Below, in pieces: positions 36,257 to 45,780 of a DNA stretch of 64,000 nucleotides. The DNA lies in the NCBI RefSeq assembly GCF_002975435.1, contig NZ_PCPT01000003.1, positions 186,001-250,000 on the forward strand, in the 5' to 3' direction. Numbering within the stretch: position 1 is the first letter of the stretch; every line of letters begins with the position of its first letter. The notes under the pieces are model-generated. The model saw only the letters and a program-made list of their open reading frames with translations. It did not search any database and was not told where the DNA came from. A program made the position numbers and the translations under genes. This stretch comes from Arthrobacter sp. MYb227 (lineage in GTDB: Bacteria; Actinomycetota; Actinomycetes; Actinomycetales; Micrococcaceae).

Positions 36257-36565
36257 CTAATTGTAGCTGTCTGGAATATCTGCACTAGCTGCAAGGGCTC
36301 GCAGAGCCCCGACAAGGGTCCGAAATGCACCGCGACCACTTTTAGTTAGGCTGATCCATGTCCGTGTACGCGTATCAACAATCCCCTTGCGTCGAGAGAC
36401 ATATCCGGCGTTTTCCAGGACGCGCAGATGCTTGCTGAGTGCCGAGTCGCTCAGCCCAAGCGAATCTCAAACCACTCCAAATTCAACTTCAGCGATCTCG
36501 GCCAGGATGGAACACGCACGCAACTGGGCCGGCACGTGGACGAGCTCATAGAATCCATCGCTCAT
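36257..36565 (-). pseudogene. Winged-helix HTH regulator with an in-frame TGA
   Basis: The frame from ATG 36565 (MSDGFYELVHVPAQL) is interrupted by TGA at 36467-36469, right before the HTH segment DSLGLSDSALSKHLRVLENAGYV. Replacing the TGA with CGA gives about 102 residues closely parallel to the intact regulator at 45420-45737 (DTIGISDAALSKHLKVLATAGFV). The ATG overlaps the stop of the upstream membrane gene, as in the intact pair. Confidence 0.8.
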
Positions 36566-36777
36566 CGATGCTCGGCCCGGATGGCGTGTTCGAAGCGGGT
36601 GTCCATAAGCGGGCCAATGACCATTGTCAGTATTAGGCCCAGCCCTGCCGCCAGATATACGGCCCAAGTAACGGCAGGACCAGTAGCGGATAGCACCCAG
36701 ACGGCAGCCACTGCCAGCGCCAATAACAGAGCACGTAAATCAGGGCGAGCCCACGAGTACTTCGATGGGTGTAAACA
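36562..36777 (-). pseudogene. Membrane-protein partner, remnant without start
   Basis: A 71-codon open frame has no convincing start and encodes two hydrophobic helices (ALLLALAVAAVWVLSATG and WAVYLAAGLGLILTMVIG), ending FEHAIRAEHR. Its TGA overlaps the ATG of the HTH gene. It corresponds in position to the larger membrane protein at 44960-45430. Probably the 3' end of a lost copy. Confidence 0.55.
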
Positions 36778-36802
36778 TCAAAAATGACCCTTGAGGGTGT
36801 CC

Positions 36803-36822
36803 GCTCCCCGTGCGGGGGGAGC
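36803..36822. terminator. GC-rich hairpin
   Basis: A perfect 7-bp stem (GCTCCCC / GGGGAGC) with a 6-base loop in the 233 non-coding bases between the dead module and the flavin reductase gene. Its role is uncertain. Confidence 0.35.
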
Positions 36823-37010
36823 TCGCATTCTTGTCTTCACCCCAGGGCTCAAACAGGATCGAAAACCGAAGACCGATGCAAGCGTCTCTTCAATACGCCG
36901 CTGACCATCGAAGAGAAGACAAAAAAGGGGGTGCTCCTCGGATGAGGTTGCCGGTGGGTTGAGTTAAAGGCCAAAGTAGCTGTCTGCCCATGAGGACCTT
37001 TTCTGATGAT

Positions 37011-37619
37011 CTAGCGCGGCCTCGTGAGATCAAAACGGCCCTCGGCCAGCAGCTCGAAATATGCGCTTGGACCACCAGCGCGCAGCACGGGGTGGGCTAG
37101 AAGCGTCTGGTAGGTGCCATCGGGGATCAGCGCCTCATCGATGTGTACAGCGACCACTTCCCCGATGGTGAGCACACCGGGGGAGCCGCTCCCGTCCGCA
37201 CCTCGTAAGGGGATCACATCGCTGACCTTGCATTCAAAGCTCACAGGCGAGGCTGCAACACGTGGTGCGCTGATATCAATAGAATCGGCGGCTTCAAGAC
37301 CGGAAAAAATAAATTCATCAACTTCGGCAGTGGTCGAGGTTTGGTTCATCCGCTCGGCGAGCGCCCGGGTGACCAAGTTCCACGTGAACTCGCCGCTGAG
37401 CTCGGCGTTACGTGCCGAGTCCTTGCGCGTGGTGCTCGAAAATCCAATGAGCGGCGGCTTATAGGAGAACGCATTGAAGAAGCTATACGGTGCTAGATTG
37501 CGAACGCCGGTCGGGGATAGCGTGCCAATCCAGCCGATTGGTCGAGGTCCGACGATTGCGTTGAATGGATCGTGGGCGAGTCGGTGGCCTTCTGCCGGTC
37601 GGTAGAAATGCGTAGTCAT
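37011..37619 (-). CDS. Flavin reductase family protein
   Basis: A 202-residue flavin reductase-like protein. GPRPIGWIGTLSPTGVRNLAPYSFFNAF (quoted in parts, about residues 25-52) is the typical FMN-binding start, and GEFTWNLVTRALAERMNQTS follows. The ATG at 37619 is preferred to 37631. Likely an FMN-binding split-barrel reductase; partner oxygenase unknown. Confidence 0.87.
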   Translation of the reverse strand: MTTHFYRPAEGHRLAHDPFNAIVGPRPIGWIGTLSPTGVRNLAPYSFFNAFSYKPPLIGFSSTTRKDSARNAELSGEFTWNLVTRALAERMNQTSTTAEVDEFIFSGLEAADSIDISAPRVAASPVSFECKVSDVIPLRGADGSGSPGVLTIGEVVAVHIDEALIPDGTYQTLLAHPVLRAGGPSAYFELLAEGRFDLTRPR

Positions 37620-37666
37620 CCCTACATTCAATCATCAATCATTGGGCCTAAGGGGGGGGGACTGCC

Positions 37667-38365
37667 TCAGAGCAGTGCGGCGAAGCGTTCGGCATCCGCG
37701 GTGGCCCCGGCGACGATGATCTCATCGTCCTCGTGTAGCACCGTGGCGGTGGTCGTATGATCCCATTCGCTGTTCTGTCGTTTGACGGCCACGATAGTGA
37801 CACGGTGTTTGGCTCTGATCCCGGTATCGCCTAAGGCTTTGCCCACGGTTTCCCTCGGTGGTCTGGTCTTGACCATCGCGAATCCGTCTTCGAATTCTAC
37901 GTAGTCCAGCATGGCTCCGCGGACCAGGTGTGCCACGCGCCGACCCATGTCCTGTTCCGGACGAATCACGTGTTCCACGCCGAGCTGTTCGAGGATTTGC
38001 CCGTGTGCGGCGCTGACGGCCTTGGCCCAGATGGTGGGTTTGTTGAAGCGCAGTAGTGCGGAGGTTGTTAGGATGCTGGCTTCCAGGTCGCTACCGATAC
38101 CGACCACAGCGCGGTCGAACTCGTGCACCGAGAGTTGGCGCAGCACCTCTTCCTTGGTGGCATCGGCGCGCACCACATGGGTGAGCTTTCCGTTGAAGGA
38201 CTGGACAATGTCCTCATCGTTGTCGATGCCCAAAACCTCGGTGCCGGCGGCCGCCAGCTCCAGGGCCAGCGCCCCGCCAAAGCGTCCCAATCCAATCACG
38301 ACTACCGAGTTGGCTTCGGCGATCCGTTCCATGGACCGGGGGGTGAATAAATGGTGCTTAGCCAA
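37667..38365 (-). CDS. ktrA: Potassium uptake regulatory subunit KtrA
   Basis: An RCK protein of about 232 residues. The nucleotide motif is VVVIGLGRFGGALALEL with the acidic residue in GIDNDED, and a C-terminal TrkA-C domain carries KALGDTGIRAKHRVTIVAV. A TTG start at 38365 with GAGAGG upstream overlaps the ktrB stop and is preferred; ATG 38332 is another candidate. It forms the gating ring of the KtrAB potassium uptake system. Confidence 0.9.
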   Translation of the reverse strand: MAKHHLFTPRSMERIAEANSVVVIGLGRFGGALALELAAAGTEVLGIDNDEDIVQSFNGKLTHVVRADATKEEVLRQLSVHEFDRAVVGIGSDLEASILTTSALLRFNKPTIWAKAVSAAHGQILEQLGVEHVIRPEQDMGRRVAHLVRGAMLDYVEFEDGFAMVKTRPPRETVGKALGDTGIRAKHRVTIVAVKRQNSEWDHTTTATVLHEDDEIIVAGATADAERFAALL

Positions 38366-39725
38366 TGAGTGGCCTCTCTTTCGGGAATTCATACATCATG
38401 GGGCGTGCGCGTAACGCCAGCGCGGAGGCCAGGGTGACCGGTCCTAACCGCCCGACGAACATCAGGAACACTAAGAGCAATTGCCCGGCCGGCGGCAGCG
38501 AAGCGGTAATGCCGGTGGAGAGTCCCACCGTGGCAAAGGCGGAAATTGTTTCAAAGAGCAGTCGGTCAAGCCCAATATCAGTCATCAACATCAGTGCCAT
38601 GGTGGATCCGATGACCAGGGCCACGGCCAATAGGACGATGGTGATGGCTTGACGGTGCACCGAACGCGAGAGTCGTTTGCCAAAGACGTTGACCGCTGTG
38701 CCACCGCGGACCTCGGTGAGCAGGATAAAGAAGAGTACCGCGAAGGTAGTAATTTTTAGGCCACCGGCGGTGCCGGCCGGCCCGCCGCCGATAAACATCA
38801 ACACATCAATACCAAGCCAGGTGGCCGGGTCCATTTGCCCAAAATCCAGTGAGTTGAACCCGGCAGTGCGGGTCACCACTGATTGGAAGAAGCCGGCCAG
38901 CAGTTTATCGGCGGTGCTCAGGGCACCTAGCGTCTTGGGATTGGTCCATTCCAGTACGCAGATAAACATGGTGCCGGCGGCCAAGAGGATGGCGCTGCCA
39001 GAAAGTACCAGTTTGGTGTTCATGGTCCAGTGCAGTGGTCGGCGGTAGTGGCGGCCAAGTTCGAAGAGTACAGGGAAGCCGAGTCCGCCGATGATGATGG
39101 CCGCGGCGATGGGCAAACTAACCCAAGGATCTCCAACAAATCCCATGAGATTGTCGGTATAGAGCGCGAAGCCGGCATTGTTGAAGGCAGAAATGGAGTG
39201 GAAGATCCCTAACCAGAGGGCATGAGCCCAATCGTTGCCCAACCCGATGGCGAAGCGCAAGGTCAGCAGAATAGCGATTACCAGTTCGGTGCCGGCGGTG
39301 ATCTTCAAGACCCCGAGAAGTACGGCGCGTACATCGCCGAATCCTGTACTTTTGGTTTCCACGGCCGTTTGGATTCTGGATTTGAGTCCCAGTCGCCGGG
39401 CCATCAGCACACCGAGCAGGGAAGCGAAAGACATGATGCCAAACCCACCGAGTTGGATCATGACAAGGATTGCGACCTGCCCAAAAGGTGTCCAATAGGT
39501 TGCTGTATCAACAACGGCTAATCCGGTGACGCAGACGGCAGATGTTGCCGTGAAAATCGCTTCAATGAACCCGGCGCCACCCGGTCCGGTTTTTGCTATG
39601 GGGAGCATGAGCACCAGGGTTCCGGCCAGAATGGTGAGCCCAAAGCCCGTGGCGATTGCCTGTGCCGGATGGCGGGGGATCAGGGCTCGTCCAAGTGCTT
39701 TAGCCCTAGGTGCTGTGACATGCAT
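38358..39725 (-). CDS. ktrB: Potassium transporter KtrB (TrkH family)
   Basis: A 455-residue membrane protein. It has four repeated M1-P-M2 units with selectivity segments such as FTATSAVCVTGL, HSISAFNNAGFAL, SVVTRTAGFNS and ISAFATVGLSTG. The start at 39725 is chosen over 39752. Its stop overlaps the ktrA start, so both subunits are co-translated. Confidence 0.92.
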   Translation of the reverse strand: MHVTAPRAKALGRALIPRHPAQAIATGFGLTILAGTLVLMLPIAKTGPGGAGFIEAIFTATSAVCVTGLAVVDTATYWTPFGQVAILVMIQLGGFGIMSFASLLGVLMARRLGLKSRIQTAVETKSTGFGDVRAVLLGVLKITAGTELVIAILLTLRFAIGLGNDWAHALWLGIFHSISAFNNAGFALYTDNLMGFVGDPWVSLPIAAAIIIGGLGFPVLFELGRHYRRPLHWTMNTKLVLSGSAILLAAGTMFICVLEWTNPKTLGALSTADKLLAGFFQSVVTRTAGFNSLDFGQMDPATWLGIDVLMFIGGGPAGTAGGLKITTFAVLFFILLTEVRGGTAVNVFGKRLSRSVHRQAITIVLLAVALVIGSTMALMLMTDIGLDRLLFETISAFATVGLSTGITASLPPAGQLLLVFLMFVGRLGPVTLASALALRARPMMYEFPKERPLIG

Positions 39726-39880
39726 AAAACAAAGAATAGGCGCTGGGTTCAAAAATTCGGTTATCCGTGGTGAATCTTTGGTGAGTGCAAGTCATACAGC
39801 CTTTGGATACGCCGTATTGACCTAGGCTTTTAGCTCGGGGAGTGCGTAGGTAAATTGTGCGTTTGGCGGTCAACGGAAGA

Positions 39881-40246
39881 CTAGCTACGGGACCCATAAC
39901 GCAGGAGGTTGCCGTCGGGATCAATATGTCCACCCTCTCGCATACCGTAGTCGGTATCGATCGGTTTGACGTTATTGCCCCCTGACACCAACGACCATCT
40001 GGCGTATACCGCGTCGGCATCCGCTACATTGAGAAACGAGCAACCGGCACTCGTGAGAGGGTTGTGGTCGGGATTATGGGAAACGTGGATCTCCACGCTA
40101 TCCAATGAGGCGTACCCGTAGTTATCGTCGTGTGGTTTTACACTAAATCCGAGTCGACGATAGTGTTCCAGCCAGCGCATAACATTGGTCGTTGAGAACA
40201 CTGGAGCCACAGCTAGCAGCGCGAAATCTTCTTCATTCGGTGACAT
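39881..40246 (-). CDS. VOC-family (glyoxalase/bleomycin-resistance-like) protein
   Basis: A 121-residue VOC protein: VAPVFSTTNVMRWLEHYRRLGFSV, then ASLDSVEIHVSHN and a terminal GHIDPDGNLLRYG. The fold binds metal or a drug in relatives. The His and Glu ligands seem partly present. Substrate unknown. Confidence 0.8.
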   Translation of the reverse strand: MSPNEEDFALLAVAPVFSTTNVMRWLEHYRRLGFSVKPHDDNYGYASLDSVEIHVSHNPDHNPLTSAGCSFLNVADADAVYARWSLVSGGNNVKPIDTDYGMREGGHIDPDGNLLRYGSRS

Positions 40247-40451
40247 GCATTAATTGTTGACCGTCTAGTAGGACATGTCCAAAGATATGTGACCCGCAGT
40301 GGTGCTCCTCGCCGCGCGAGCATGTTCTGGCAGACGCTGCGTGGTACTTGGATGGGAAGAATACTAGGTTGCTCAAGAGGTTGCCGAAGTACGCTGTAGC
40401 CACGATAGTTGGCAACTAAGCCATTCCTCTGCCCCGTCCGAAGGAGCTCAG

Positions 40452-40751
40452 ATGCCTAGCGAAGAATCCAGCGTTAGAAAGATTCGGGTTTGCGTCCCAA
40501 GACTTCGTGATGTCTCTAGCCGCGAGGCAATGAACAAGCTTGCGGTCTTTCTTCATTCCATTGGCATCGACTGCACGCTTGATGCATCCGAACGGCAGAT
40601 AACCTATGGTCCAGACGCAGAAGGAGTCGAACTCGAATTTATTCTCAACATGATCGAAGTCTTTGATGCGCGATTCAGGACCGTACCCACGATTGAGGAA
40701 AGTCGCGAATTGGAAGAGCTGATAAGAGCAAATGAAAATAAGTCCCGCTAA
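40452..40751 (+). CDS. Hypothetical protein
   Basis: A 99-residue soluble protein with an N-terminal KIRVCVPRLRD strand, a middle DASERQITYGPDAEGVELEF, and a charged C-terminal helix. No family recognised. It has a start with GGAG upstream. Confidence 0.5.
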   Translation: MPSEESSVRKIRVCVPRLRDVSSREAMNKLAVFLHSIGIDCTLDASERQITYGPDAEGVELEFILNMIEVFDARFRTVPTIEESRELEELIRANENKSR

Positions 40752-41232
40752 TTCATGGGCGGGTGCTTCGAATGAAACGTATGTCGGGGGATCATGCCGC
40801 AAAGCTGGTTCAATCTATGGTTCTGCTCAACTGAAAAGCCAACTTGGTTAATTGCGTGGTGATTGATTCCTGAGTCCCGAACCTACGAACCGGAATTGAA
40901 TCTCAAAAAAATATCGCACGATAGCGATGGCTGACCTTGATGTCCCGAAGCGCCCGCAGCCACAAACACCAGATATTCCGCCGTTCACCGGTTTCTCACT
41001 TTCCATTAGAGAAATTCTTTTATTCCGTAACGGAAAATCAATTGAGTACGCAGCGAAGACATCCTTTTCGAAGTCGACGCTTCTGTGCGGTGCCACCAGT
41101 ATGGGGTTGTGTTCACTTAGGGGGCCCGAGCCAGTCAACTCTTCAGCTAGCGAGAAGTTACTTATAAAATTTCCGGCGTGACATGGTCATGTGTCGAGAG
41201 TATGCTCCACAAGGTGAAGGTATGCTCTGCAA
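40752..41232. other. Intergenic region
   Basis: No convincing gene in 480 bases. A plus-strand frame from 40927 (84 codons, MADLDVPKRPQPQTP) starts plausibly but degenerates into an atypical composition after about 50 codons. It might be a remnant. Confidence 0.3.
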
Positions 41233-41706
41233 ATGGAGAACAAGAAGAACGCGATGACCCTGCTGCTCGCCACAATACTGGCAACTTTTGTTTTGTCGGG
41301 ATGTACCGGTGCGGACATGGCACCGGTCCCGACCCCAGAGCCAACGCAGGCTGAATCGACCCATGACAATGCGGAGATTTTCGGGCAACAGAAATCTTCT
41401 ATTGAAAGAACTGAAGCATCAGCGGTAGTTCTGAAGCAAATTAGCGGTACAGGGCCCTCAACTATTCCCGTCGACAGCCTACCCGAGGGATATACGGAAT
41501 TAGGCTGGACCGTGGCATGTACCGGTGCTGGCGAATGGAAAGCCGCAGTTGTTCAGACGGAACCTGCCTGGAGCCAGGGAGCCTGCTCGCTAGAGCCGTT
41601 CCGTAGTGCCAGGCATTCGGTGGGTGAACCCACAAATGATCATTCGGTAGAAATCAAGGTCGAAGAAGATGCGCAAATCTGGGTTACCCTTTTTGCCACA
41701 AAGTAA
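41233..41706 (+). CDS. Lipoprotein
   Basis: A 157-residue lipoprotein with a lipobox LSGC (Cys at about 23), then a Pro/Thr-rich linker. The domain has a cysteine pair (VACTGAGEW and GACSLEPF) and strands such as HSVEIKVEEDAQIWVTLF. It stands alone and is convergent with the MFS gene. Confidence 0.72.
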   Translation: MENKKNAMTLLLATILATFVLSGCTGADMAPVPTPEPTQAESTHDNAEIFGQQKSSIERTEASAVVLKQISGTGPSTIPVDSLPEGYTELGWTVACTGAGEWKAAVVQTEPAWSQGACSLEPFRSARHSVGEPTNDHSVEIKVEEDAQIWVTLFATK

Positions 41707-41731
41707 TTGATGCTTGTCGCTCGGATGCTAG

Positions 41732-42991
41732 CTATGGGATGCGCAACGTTTCTGACTCGCGGTCTTCATCTGGGGCGATAGAGGCCTGCGCAGCTAGGTG
41801 TCTTACCTTGCGGCGGAGCGCAATTATGGCGATCAATACTCCTGCCAGCGCACAAATACCGGCGATCACCACCATGCTCTGAGCTCCCGACGGTGTTCGT
41901 GGAGTTCCAACGACGTATCCGATGGCCACCGCAGCACTGGTGAGCATGCGGTAGTAAGCCCACGCACTGCCAACGTGAGCTTTCGAGATTTGCTGATAGA
42001 TCAGGTTTCGGACACCCACATTATGAGCCCCGTTCCCCAGACCACCAATGACAAAGGCGATACCAATAATGATGGCTATCGACACTAAACCTTCGGTCAA
42101 TATGGCCAGAGCCATGCATAGCCCGCCACCGACAATCAGAAGCATGGTTCGGGGAGCTAGACGTTTGGTCCCCGCAAGGTAGGCACCGATGAGCGATCCG
42201 ATAGCCCAGCACGAAAGAACAAGACCATACAGGGTGTCGGTGCCCGATATTTGTCTGAGCCAGAACACGCCCGCCACCGCTTCGATGGCGCCACTAATCA
42301 TGATGAGAATCAGCAATGGCATCAGGGAAGCAACGGCCGGGGCCGAGCGAATAGCCTTCCATCCATCGCTCACGCCACCCCATAAACTCCACGAGCTGGG
42401 ATCGGCAGATTCGGGTCTATCGGCTCGCAACACCAGGAATAAGGCAGTAACTGCAAGTATCAGGGTGGTAGCCGCATTGACCCCGAACATGAGCGAAACC
42501 CCAACAATACTGAAGAGCCACGCCGAGAGGGCAGGGCCGATCATGTAGGCCAAAGACGAACCGACGGCCATCAGCGAATTTGCTCGTTCAATCCGGATGG
42601 ACCCGGTCAATTTGGGTAACAACGCAAATGAGGCGCTGCTAGAAAGAATGTTGATGACATTTGAAGCTGCCAGCAAGGCGAGAAGAGCCCAAAAGTCATC
42701 TTGCAGCGCGGCTACTCCAATGCAAAGACTCTGGAGCGCTAAACAGATCACCCAAATCTTGCGTGGATCGTAACGATCCACGATGGCACCGCCAAAGGGA
42801 GCCAAGATCATCGCGGGAAGTGCCAAGGAGAGGGAGAACCACGTAACCATCCAGGGTTGTCCCTGGTTCACGGCGGTCAGCACCATGGACATGGAGGCTG
42901 CCTCGTCGCCTACAACGGCCAAGGAAGAAATGACGACCAGCATGATGAGCGGGAGAGTCGACGTCCTTTGACGTGTGCCTGTGCTTTTCAT
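41732..42991 (-). CDS. MFS transporter
   Basis: A 419-residue transporter of the major facilitator superfamily. About 12 helices are seen, and the motif A-like AIVDRYDPRKIWV lies between helices 2 and 3. The second half begins near the ADRPESADPSSWS loop. It resembles MFS drug exporters in length. The 250 bases upstream contain no other gene. Confidence 0.87.
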   Translation of the reverse strand: MKSTGTRQRTSTLPLIMLVVISSLAVVGDEAASMSMVLTAVNQGQPWMVTWFSLSLALPAMILAPFGGAIVDRYDPRKIWVICLALQSLCIGVAALQDDFWALLALLAASNVINILSSSASFALLPKLTGSIRIERANSLMAVGSSLAYMIGPALSAWLFSIVGVSLMFGVNAATTLILAVTALFLVLRADRPESADPSSWSLWGGVSDGWKAIRSAPAVASLMPLLILIMISGAIEAVAGVFWLRQISGTDTLYGLVLSCWAIGSLIGAYLAGTKRLAPRTMLLIVGGGLCMALAILTEGLVSIAIIIGIAFVIGGLGNGAHNVGVRNLIYQQISKAHVGSAWAYYRMLTSAAVAIGYVVGTPRTPSGAQSMVVIAGICALAGVLIAIIALRRKVRHLAAQASIAPDEDRESETLRIP

Positions 42992-43240
42992 GTGGTGGTC
43001 GCACTTTCTTCGGCTGACGAGGGAATGTGAGTGCTCATAAATTTCGGTTGCAAAGCTGTCAGTCTAGCGTGGTGTCTTGAATAGTCTCGGCACTAGCGGA
43101 AATCTTCCCGATTCAGCGCCGTAAGTCAAAAGCGGACTTTGGCCCGGTTTGTGAATGTGCAGAGACTTTCTTTGTCGTAAAACGATGCATCCATGGGTTC
43201 TAGTTGTCACCAACACGGTTGAAGTGACATCCTCAATGAC

Positions 43241-43441
43241 ATGCGCACCAACTTGATCGTCATTCTGAGCACCGTTGTCGCCCTTGCCGCTAACATCGCG
43301 TTGGACATATACACGGATTTACCTATGCTGATTCGGTGGACCATAGCCGTTGGCCTTGGATTACTCGCCACCAACGCCTTGAGTAAGTGGTCCAAACTCC
43401 GGCAAAAGCGGAATAACAACGAGGAGTTGGACCGCCAGTAA
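43241..43441 (+). CDS. Small two-TM membrane protein
   Basis: A 66-residue protein with hydrophobic segments LIVILSTVVALAANIAL and MLIRWTIAVGLGLLATNAL, followed by a charged tail ending in EELDRQ. No family recognised. Confidence 0.5.
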   Translation: MRTNLIVILSTVVALAANIALDIYTDLPMLIRWTIAVGLGLLATNALSKWSKLRQKRNNNEELDRQ

Positions 43442-43748
43442 ATCGGCAACCGATCAAACTTCTAACGCCTAGGCCCGTCGTCTGCCGCGCCGGAAACTGG
43501 GCCCCGGCGCATCCCGAACGCCTAGCTTCTTTATGTGGGGAACCAAGAAGAGTAGTACTTTTGGCTACGTCAGCAGTGGCTTCCTCCTACAGGGGGCAAG
43601 TTATTTGTTGATTTGTTGTTGGTTTCCTTTGCTGAGCGGACCGCCGCCCGAAGTCCTGTGCACTGAGCTGGAGCGCTCGCAGGGGCGGATGACTACCGGG
43701 AGAGCAAAGAGGTCCGTGCTGTCTCGAGGCTACAACCGTTGGAGAACA
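43442..43748. other. Intergenic region
   Basis: About 300 bases with no convincing gene. The frame of the next gene is open upstream from 43533, but that extension has a poorly coding-like composition and ends in a hydrophobic stretch without a signal-peptide shape. Confidence 0.35.
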
Positions 43749-44150
43749 ATGAAAATTAGTGAAGAAGCTTCGCGGTATCTCGCACGTCTGAAGGACAGCG
43801 TTGAGAGGATCATCCCCGAACTACCGGAAGGAGTCGAGGGGCGCGTCTATCATCACGGCCATAGCGTGTGCGTTGACCTCAAAGGGGGTAGCTTGGGCGT
43901 CTTTACCTTGGTATTAGGAAGCGAGGCACCGGAGCTTCATTACGACAACCGGTATCGCGACTTTCGGACTGTCCCAGAAGGTTTGGATGAGACCATCGAA
44001 TTTGCGCAGGACGCCTTCCATGAGATTTCGAGGTTCATTCTCCAAAGAGGTCCAGTAATAGAACACAAGAGCCGCATTCTTCGCCGACCATATTTCCCAA
44101 TACCCCGGATAAACGGCCCAGACTGGCATCTCACCAAGATCCGGAGATAG
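43749..44150 (+). CDS. Hypothetical protein
   Basis: A 133-residue protein from ATG 43749, chosen for GGAGAACA immediately upstream. It has an N-terminal helix (SEEASRYLARLKDSVERI), strands with VYHHGHSVCVDL, and a basic C-terminus (LRRPYFPIPRI). No family recognised. Confidence 0.55.
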   Translation: MKISEEASRYLARLKDSVERIIPELPEGVEGRVYHHGHSVCVDLKGGSLGVFTLVLGSEAPELHYDNRYRDFRTVPEGLDETIEFAQDAFHEISRFILQRGPVIEHKSRILRRPYFPIPRINGPDWHLTKIRR

Positions 44151-44465
44151 GCCACTCGACAGCCTCGTCTTAATTGCTGCGGACCCTAGCAGATTGAAGG
44201 ACCTTGGATGTCGGCGATTGAACGAAGAAGGAGATTTTCTCTTACAAACGAATCGAAGGCGTTGTCTCGTTTGGGTCTGTCCGTGCCACTGCGTGTGGGT
44301 TTGCCGAGTTTGGTAGGCGACTATGACTCCGCACCAGCCACATATGGGCATGCTTAGGTGGAAAAGCGGTCTGCGCCCGGCCATCTCGTGGTCCATCAGT
44401 GGTCCTCCAGGAAGTGCCGGAGAATTTAGTTGTCGTTGGTACACCAGCACGAGTGGCGCGTACCC
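44151..44465. other. Intergenic region
   Basis: No convincing gene or hairpin. Minus-strand frames here (such as 44242-44469) have atypical composition and are not called. Confidence 0.35.
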
Positions 44466-44885
44466 TCACTGACTGAGCACATCGCTGAAGTCGGCAGGTA
44501 GGGCTACTGCGAGCACCATTGAAACCTTGGGCTTCGACGGCGAGTGTTCGATGGCTACCGTCTCCGCAAACGAACCCTTTCTGAACGCCGTCTTGTGAAT
44601 TTGGCTAACTAGCCACGCGATGGGGTCTGGCCTCAGTGATTCACTGTCGACGACAAGCTGATTTCTGCGGAAAGCGTCAAGGGTACGCGGGTCCCAGAGA
44701 TCGCCCCCTATTCGGAATCGCCATTCGACCGAACTAAATGCCAGCAATTCGGTCTGCCCGCGCTCGCCGTTAGCTGAGCGCAACGCGATTTCGGTTTCCG
44801 GTTCCGAGAACTTCCGCAAAGGAACGCCCTGCTGGACAATGCTTTCGGATGAAAATACGGCAGTCGTCTTGGCGCTCAATGTCAA
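44466..44885 (-). CDS. Hypothetical protein
   Basis: A 139-residue soluble protein. It has a strand-rich core (LLAFSSVEWRFRIGG) and an amphipathic C-terminal region ending in LPADFSDVLSQ. No family recognised. Divergent from the membrane-protein/HTH pair downstream of it. Confidence 0.5.
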   Translation of the reverse strand: MTLSAKTTAVFSSESIVQQGVPLRKFSEPETEIALRSANGERGQTELLAFSSVEWRFRIGGDLWDPRTLDAFRRNQLVVDSESLRPDPIAWLVSQIHKTAFRKGSFAETVAIEHSPSKPKVSMVLAVALPADFSDVLSQ

Positions 44886-44959
44886 TTGAGCTAACCCGAC
44901 CTAATTCGCCCCAGACACTTCACTTGCCTATGGGGAAAGTAACTTATAGACTTGCCTCT

Positions 44960-45430
44960 ATGGAAAATAACTTGCCTGCCGAGCATCCTGGCCCGCGGAA
45001 CGATGCTGCCCTTCTCCTAGGTAGTCTCAACGCCGACCGTGCGGACCTAGCTAAGCGTTTACGAGAACCGAAGTGGTTCGCGCCCGGTTTGGGTGCAATA
45101 GCCGCAATCTTCATTTCGTCCCCGGCCTGGGCAGAATCGTTCAACCGAGGGTTCGTGCTGACCTCCCTCGTCACGCTGAGCATCTTCATCGTGCTTGGAT
45201 ATCAGCGGGTGACCGGGGTTAAGCTACTCGGATTCCGATTCCGTGAAGGGGCACTGTTCGCTGTGGCCATTGTGGCCACTTTGTTCTTGTACAGCGTCTC
45301 GTTGGGACTTGCTGCCAGCGGGTTCCGCTGGTGGATCATGGCCCCCGTGATCGTTGGCTTCCTGGCTGCAACGAGCCTTGCCCGGCTAGTGGCATCTTCC
45401 ATGCGAGGACGCGTAAGTCATGTCGCCTGA
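44960..45430 (+). CDS. Membrane protein paired with HTH regulator
   Basis: About 156 residues from ATG 44960 (MENNLPAEHPG), with a cytoplasmic N-terminus and four hydrophobic helices near residues 38-56, 60-78, 92-112 and 118-140. Its TGA overlaps the ATG of the HTH gene by 11 bases. A start at 44930 or 44849 is possible. It may be the target or sensor partner of the regulator. Confidence 0.65.
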   Translation: MENNLPAEHPGPRNDAALLLGSLNADRADLAKRLREPKWFAPGLGAIAAIFISSPAWAESFNRGFVLTSLVTLSIFIVLGYQRVTGVKLLGFRFREGALFAVAIVATLFLYSVSLGLAASGFRWWIMAPVIVGFLAATSLARLVASSMRGRVSHVA

Positions 45431-45737
45431 AGGCTCTTTCAACGATCTTGTTCATGAGCCGATACGACTGCGAATCTGCGGCCTGCTGCGCGCCGTTGAT
45501 GAACTCGACTTTGCCGTGCTCCGAGACACCATCGGCATCAGCGACGCCGCCCTATCGAAGCACCTCAAAGTGCTCGCCACGGCGGGCTTTGTGAGCTCAA
45601 AAAAGATTGCTTCTGCAACACGGACGGACGCGAGACGAATGACCTGGCTCCAACTCACAGACGAAGGAAGAGCCGTCTTTGATGGCCATATTCGAGCCTT
45701 GAGGCAGATCGCTGCCGGCTCAGCATCTTCCCTGTAG
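45420..45737 (+). CDS. Winged-helix HTH regulator (transcriptional, MarR/ArsR-like)
   Basis: A 105-residue regulator. The winged helix includes VHEPIRLRICGLL, then VLRDTIGISDAALSKHLKVL as recognition helix, followed by the wing (ATRTDARRMTWLQLTDEG). Paired with the upstream membrane protein by an 11-base overlap, so it likely senses a signal through it or represses the pair. Confidence 0.85.
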   Translation: MSPEGSFNDLVHEPIRLRICGLLRAVDELDFAVLRDTIGISDAALSKHLKVLATAGFVSSKKIASATRTDARRMTWLQLTDEGRAVFDGHIRALRQIAAGSASSL

Positions 45738-45780
45738 CGTTTGCTGGATCGCGCGACAACCTGCACCCTATGTTCATCGA

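Noticed and set aside
43914-44450. A 178-codon minus-strand frame
   Set aside because: It is antisense to the gene at 43749-44150, which has a good RBS; the extra part shows no domain.
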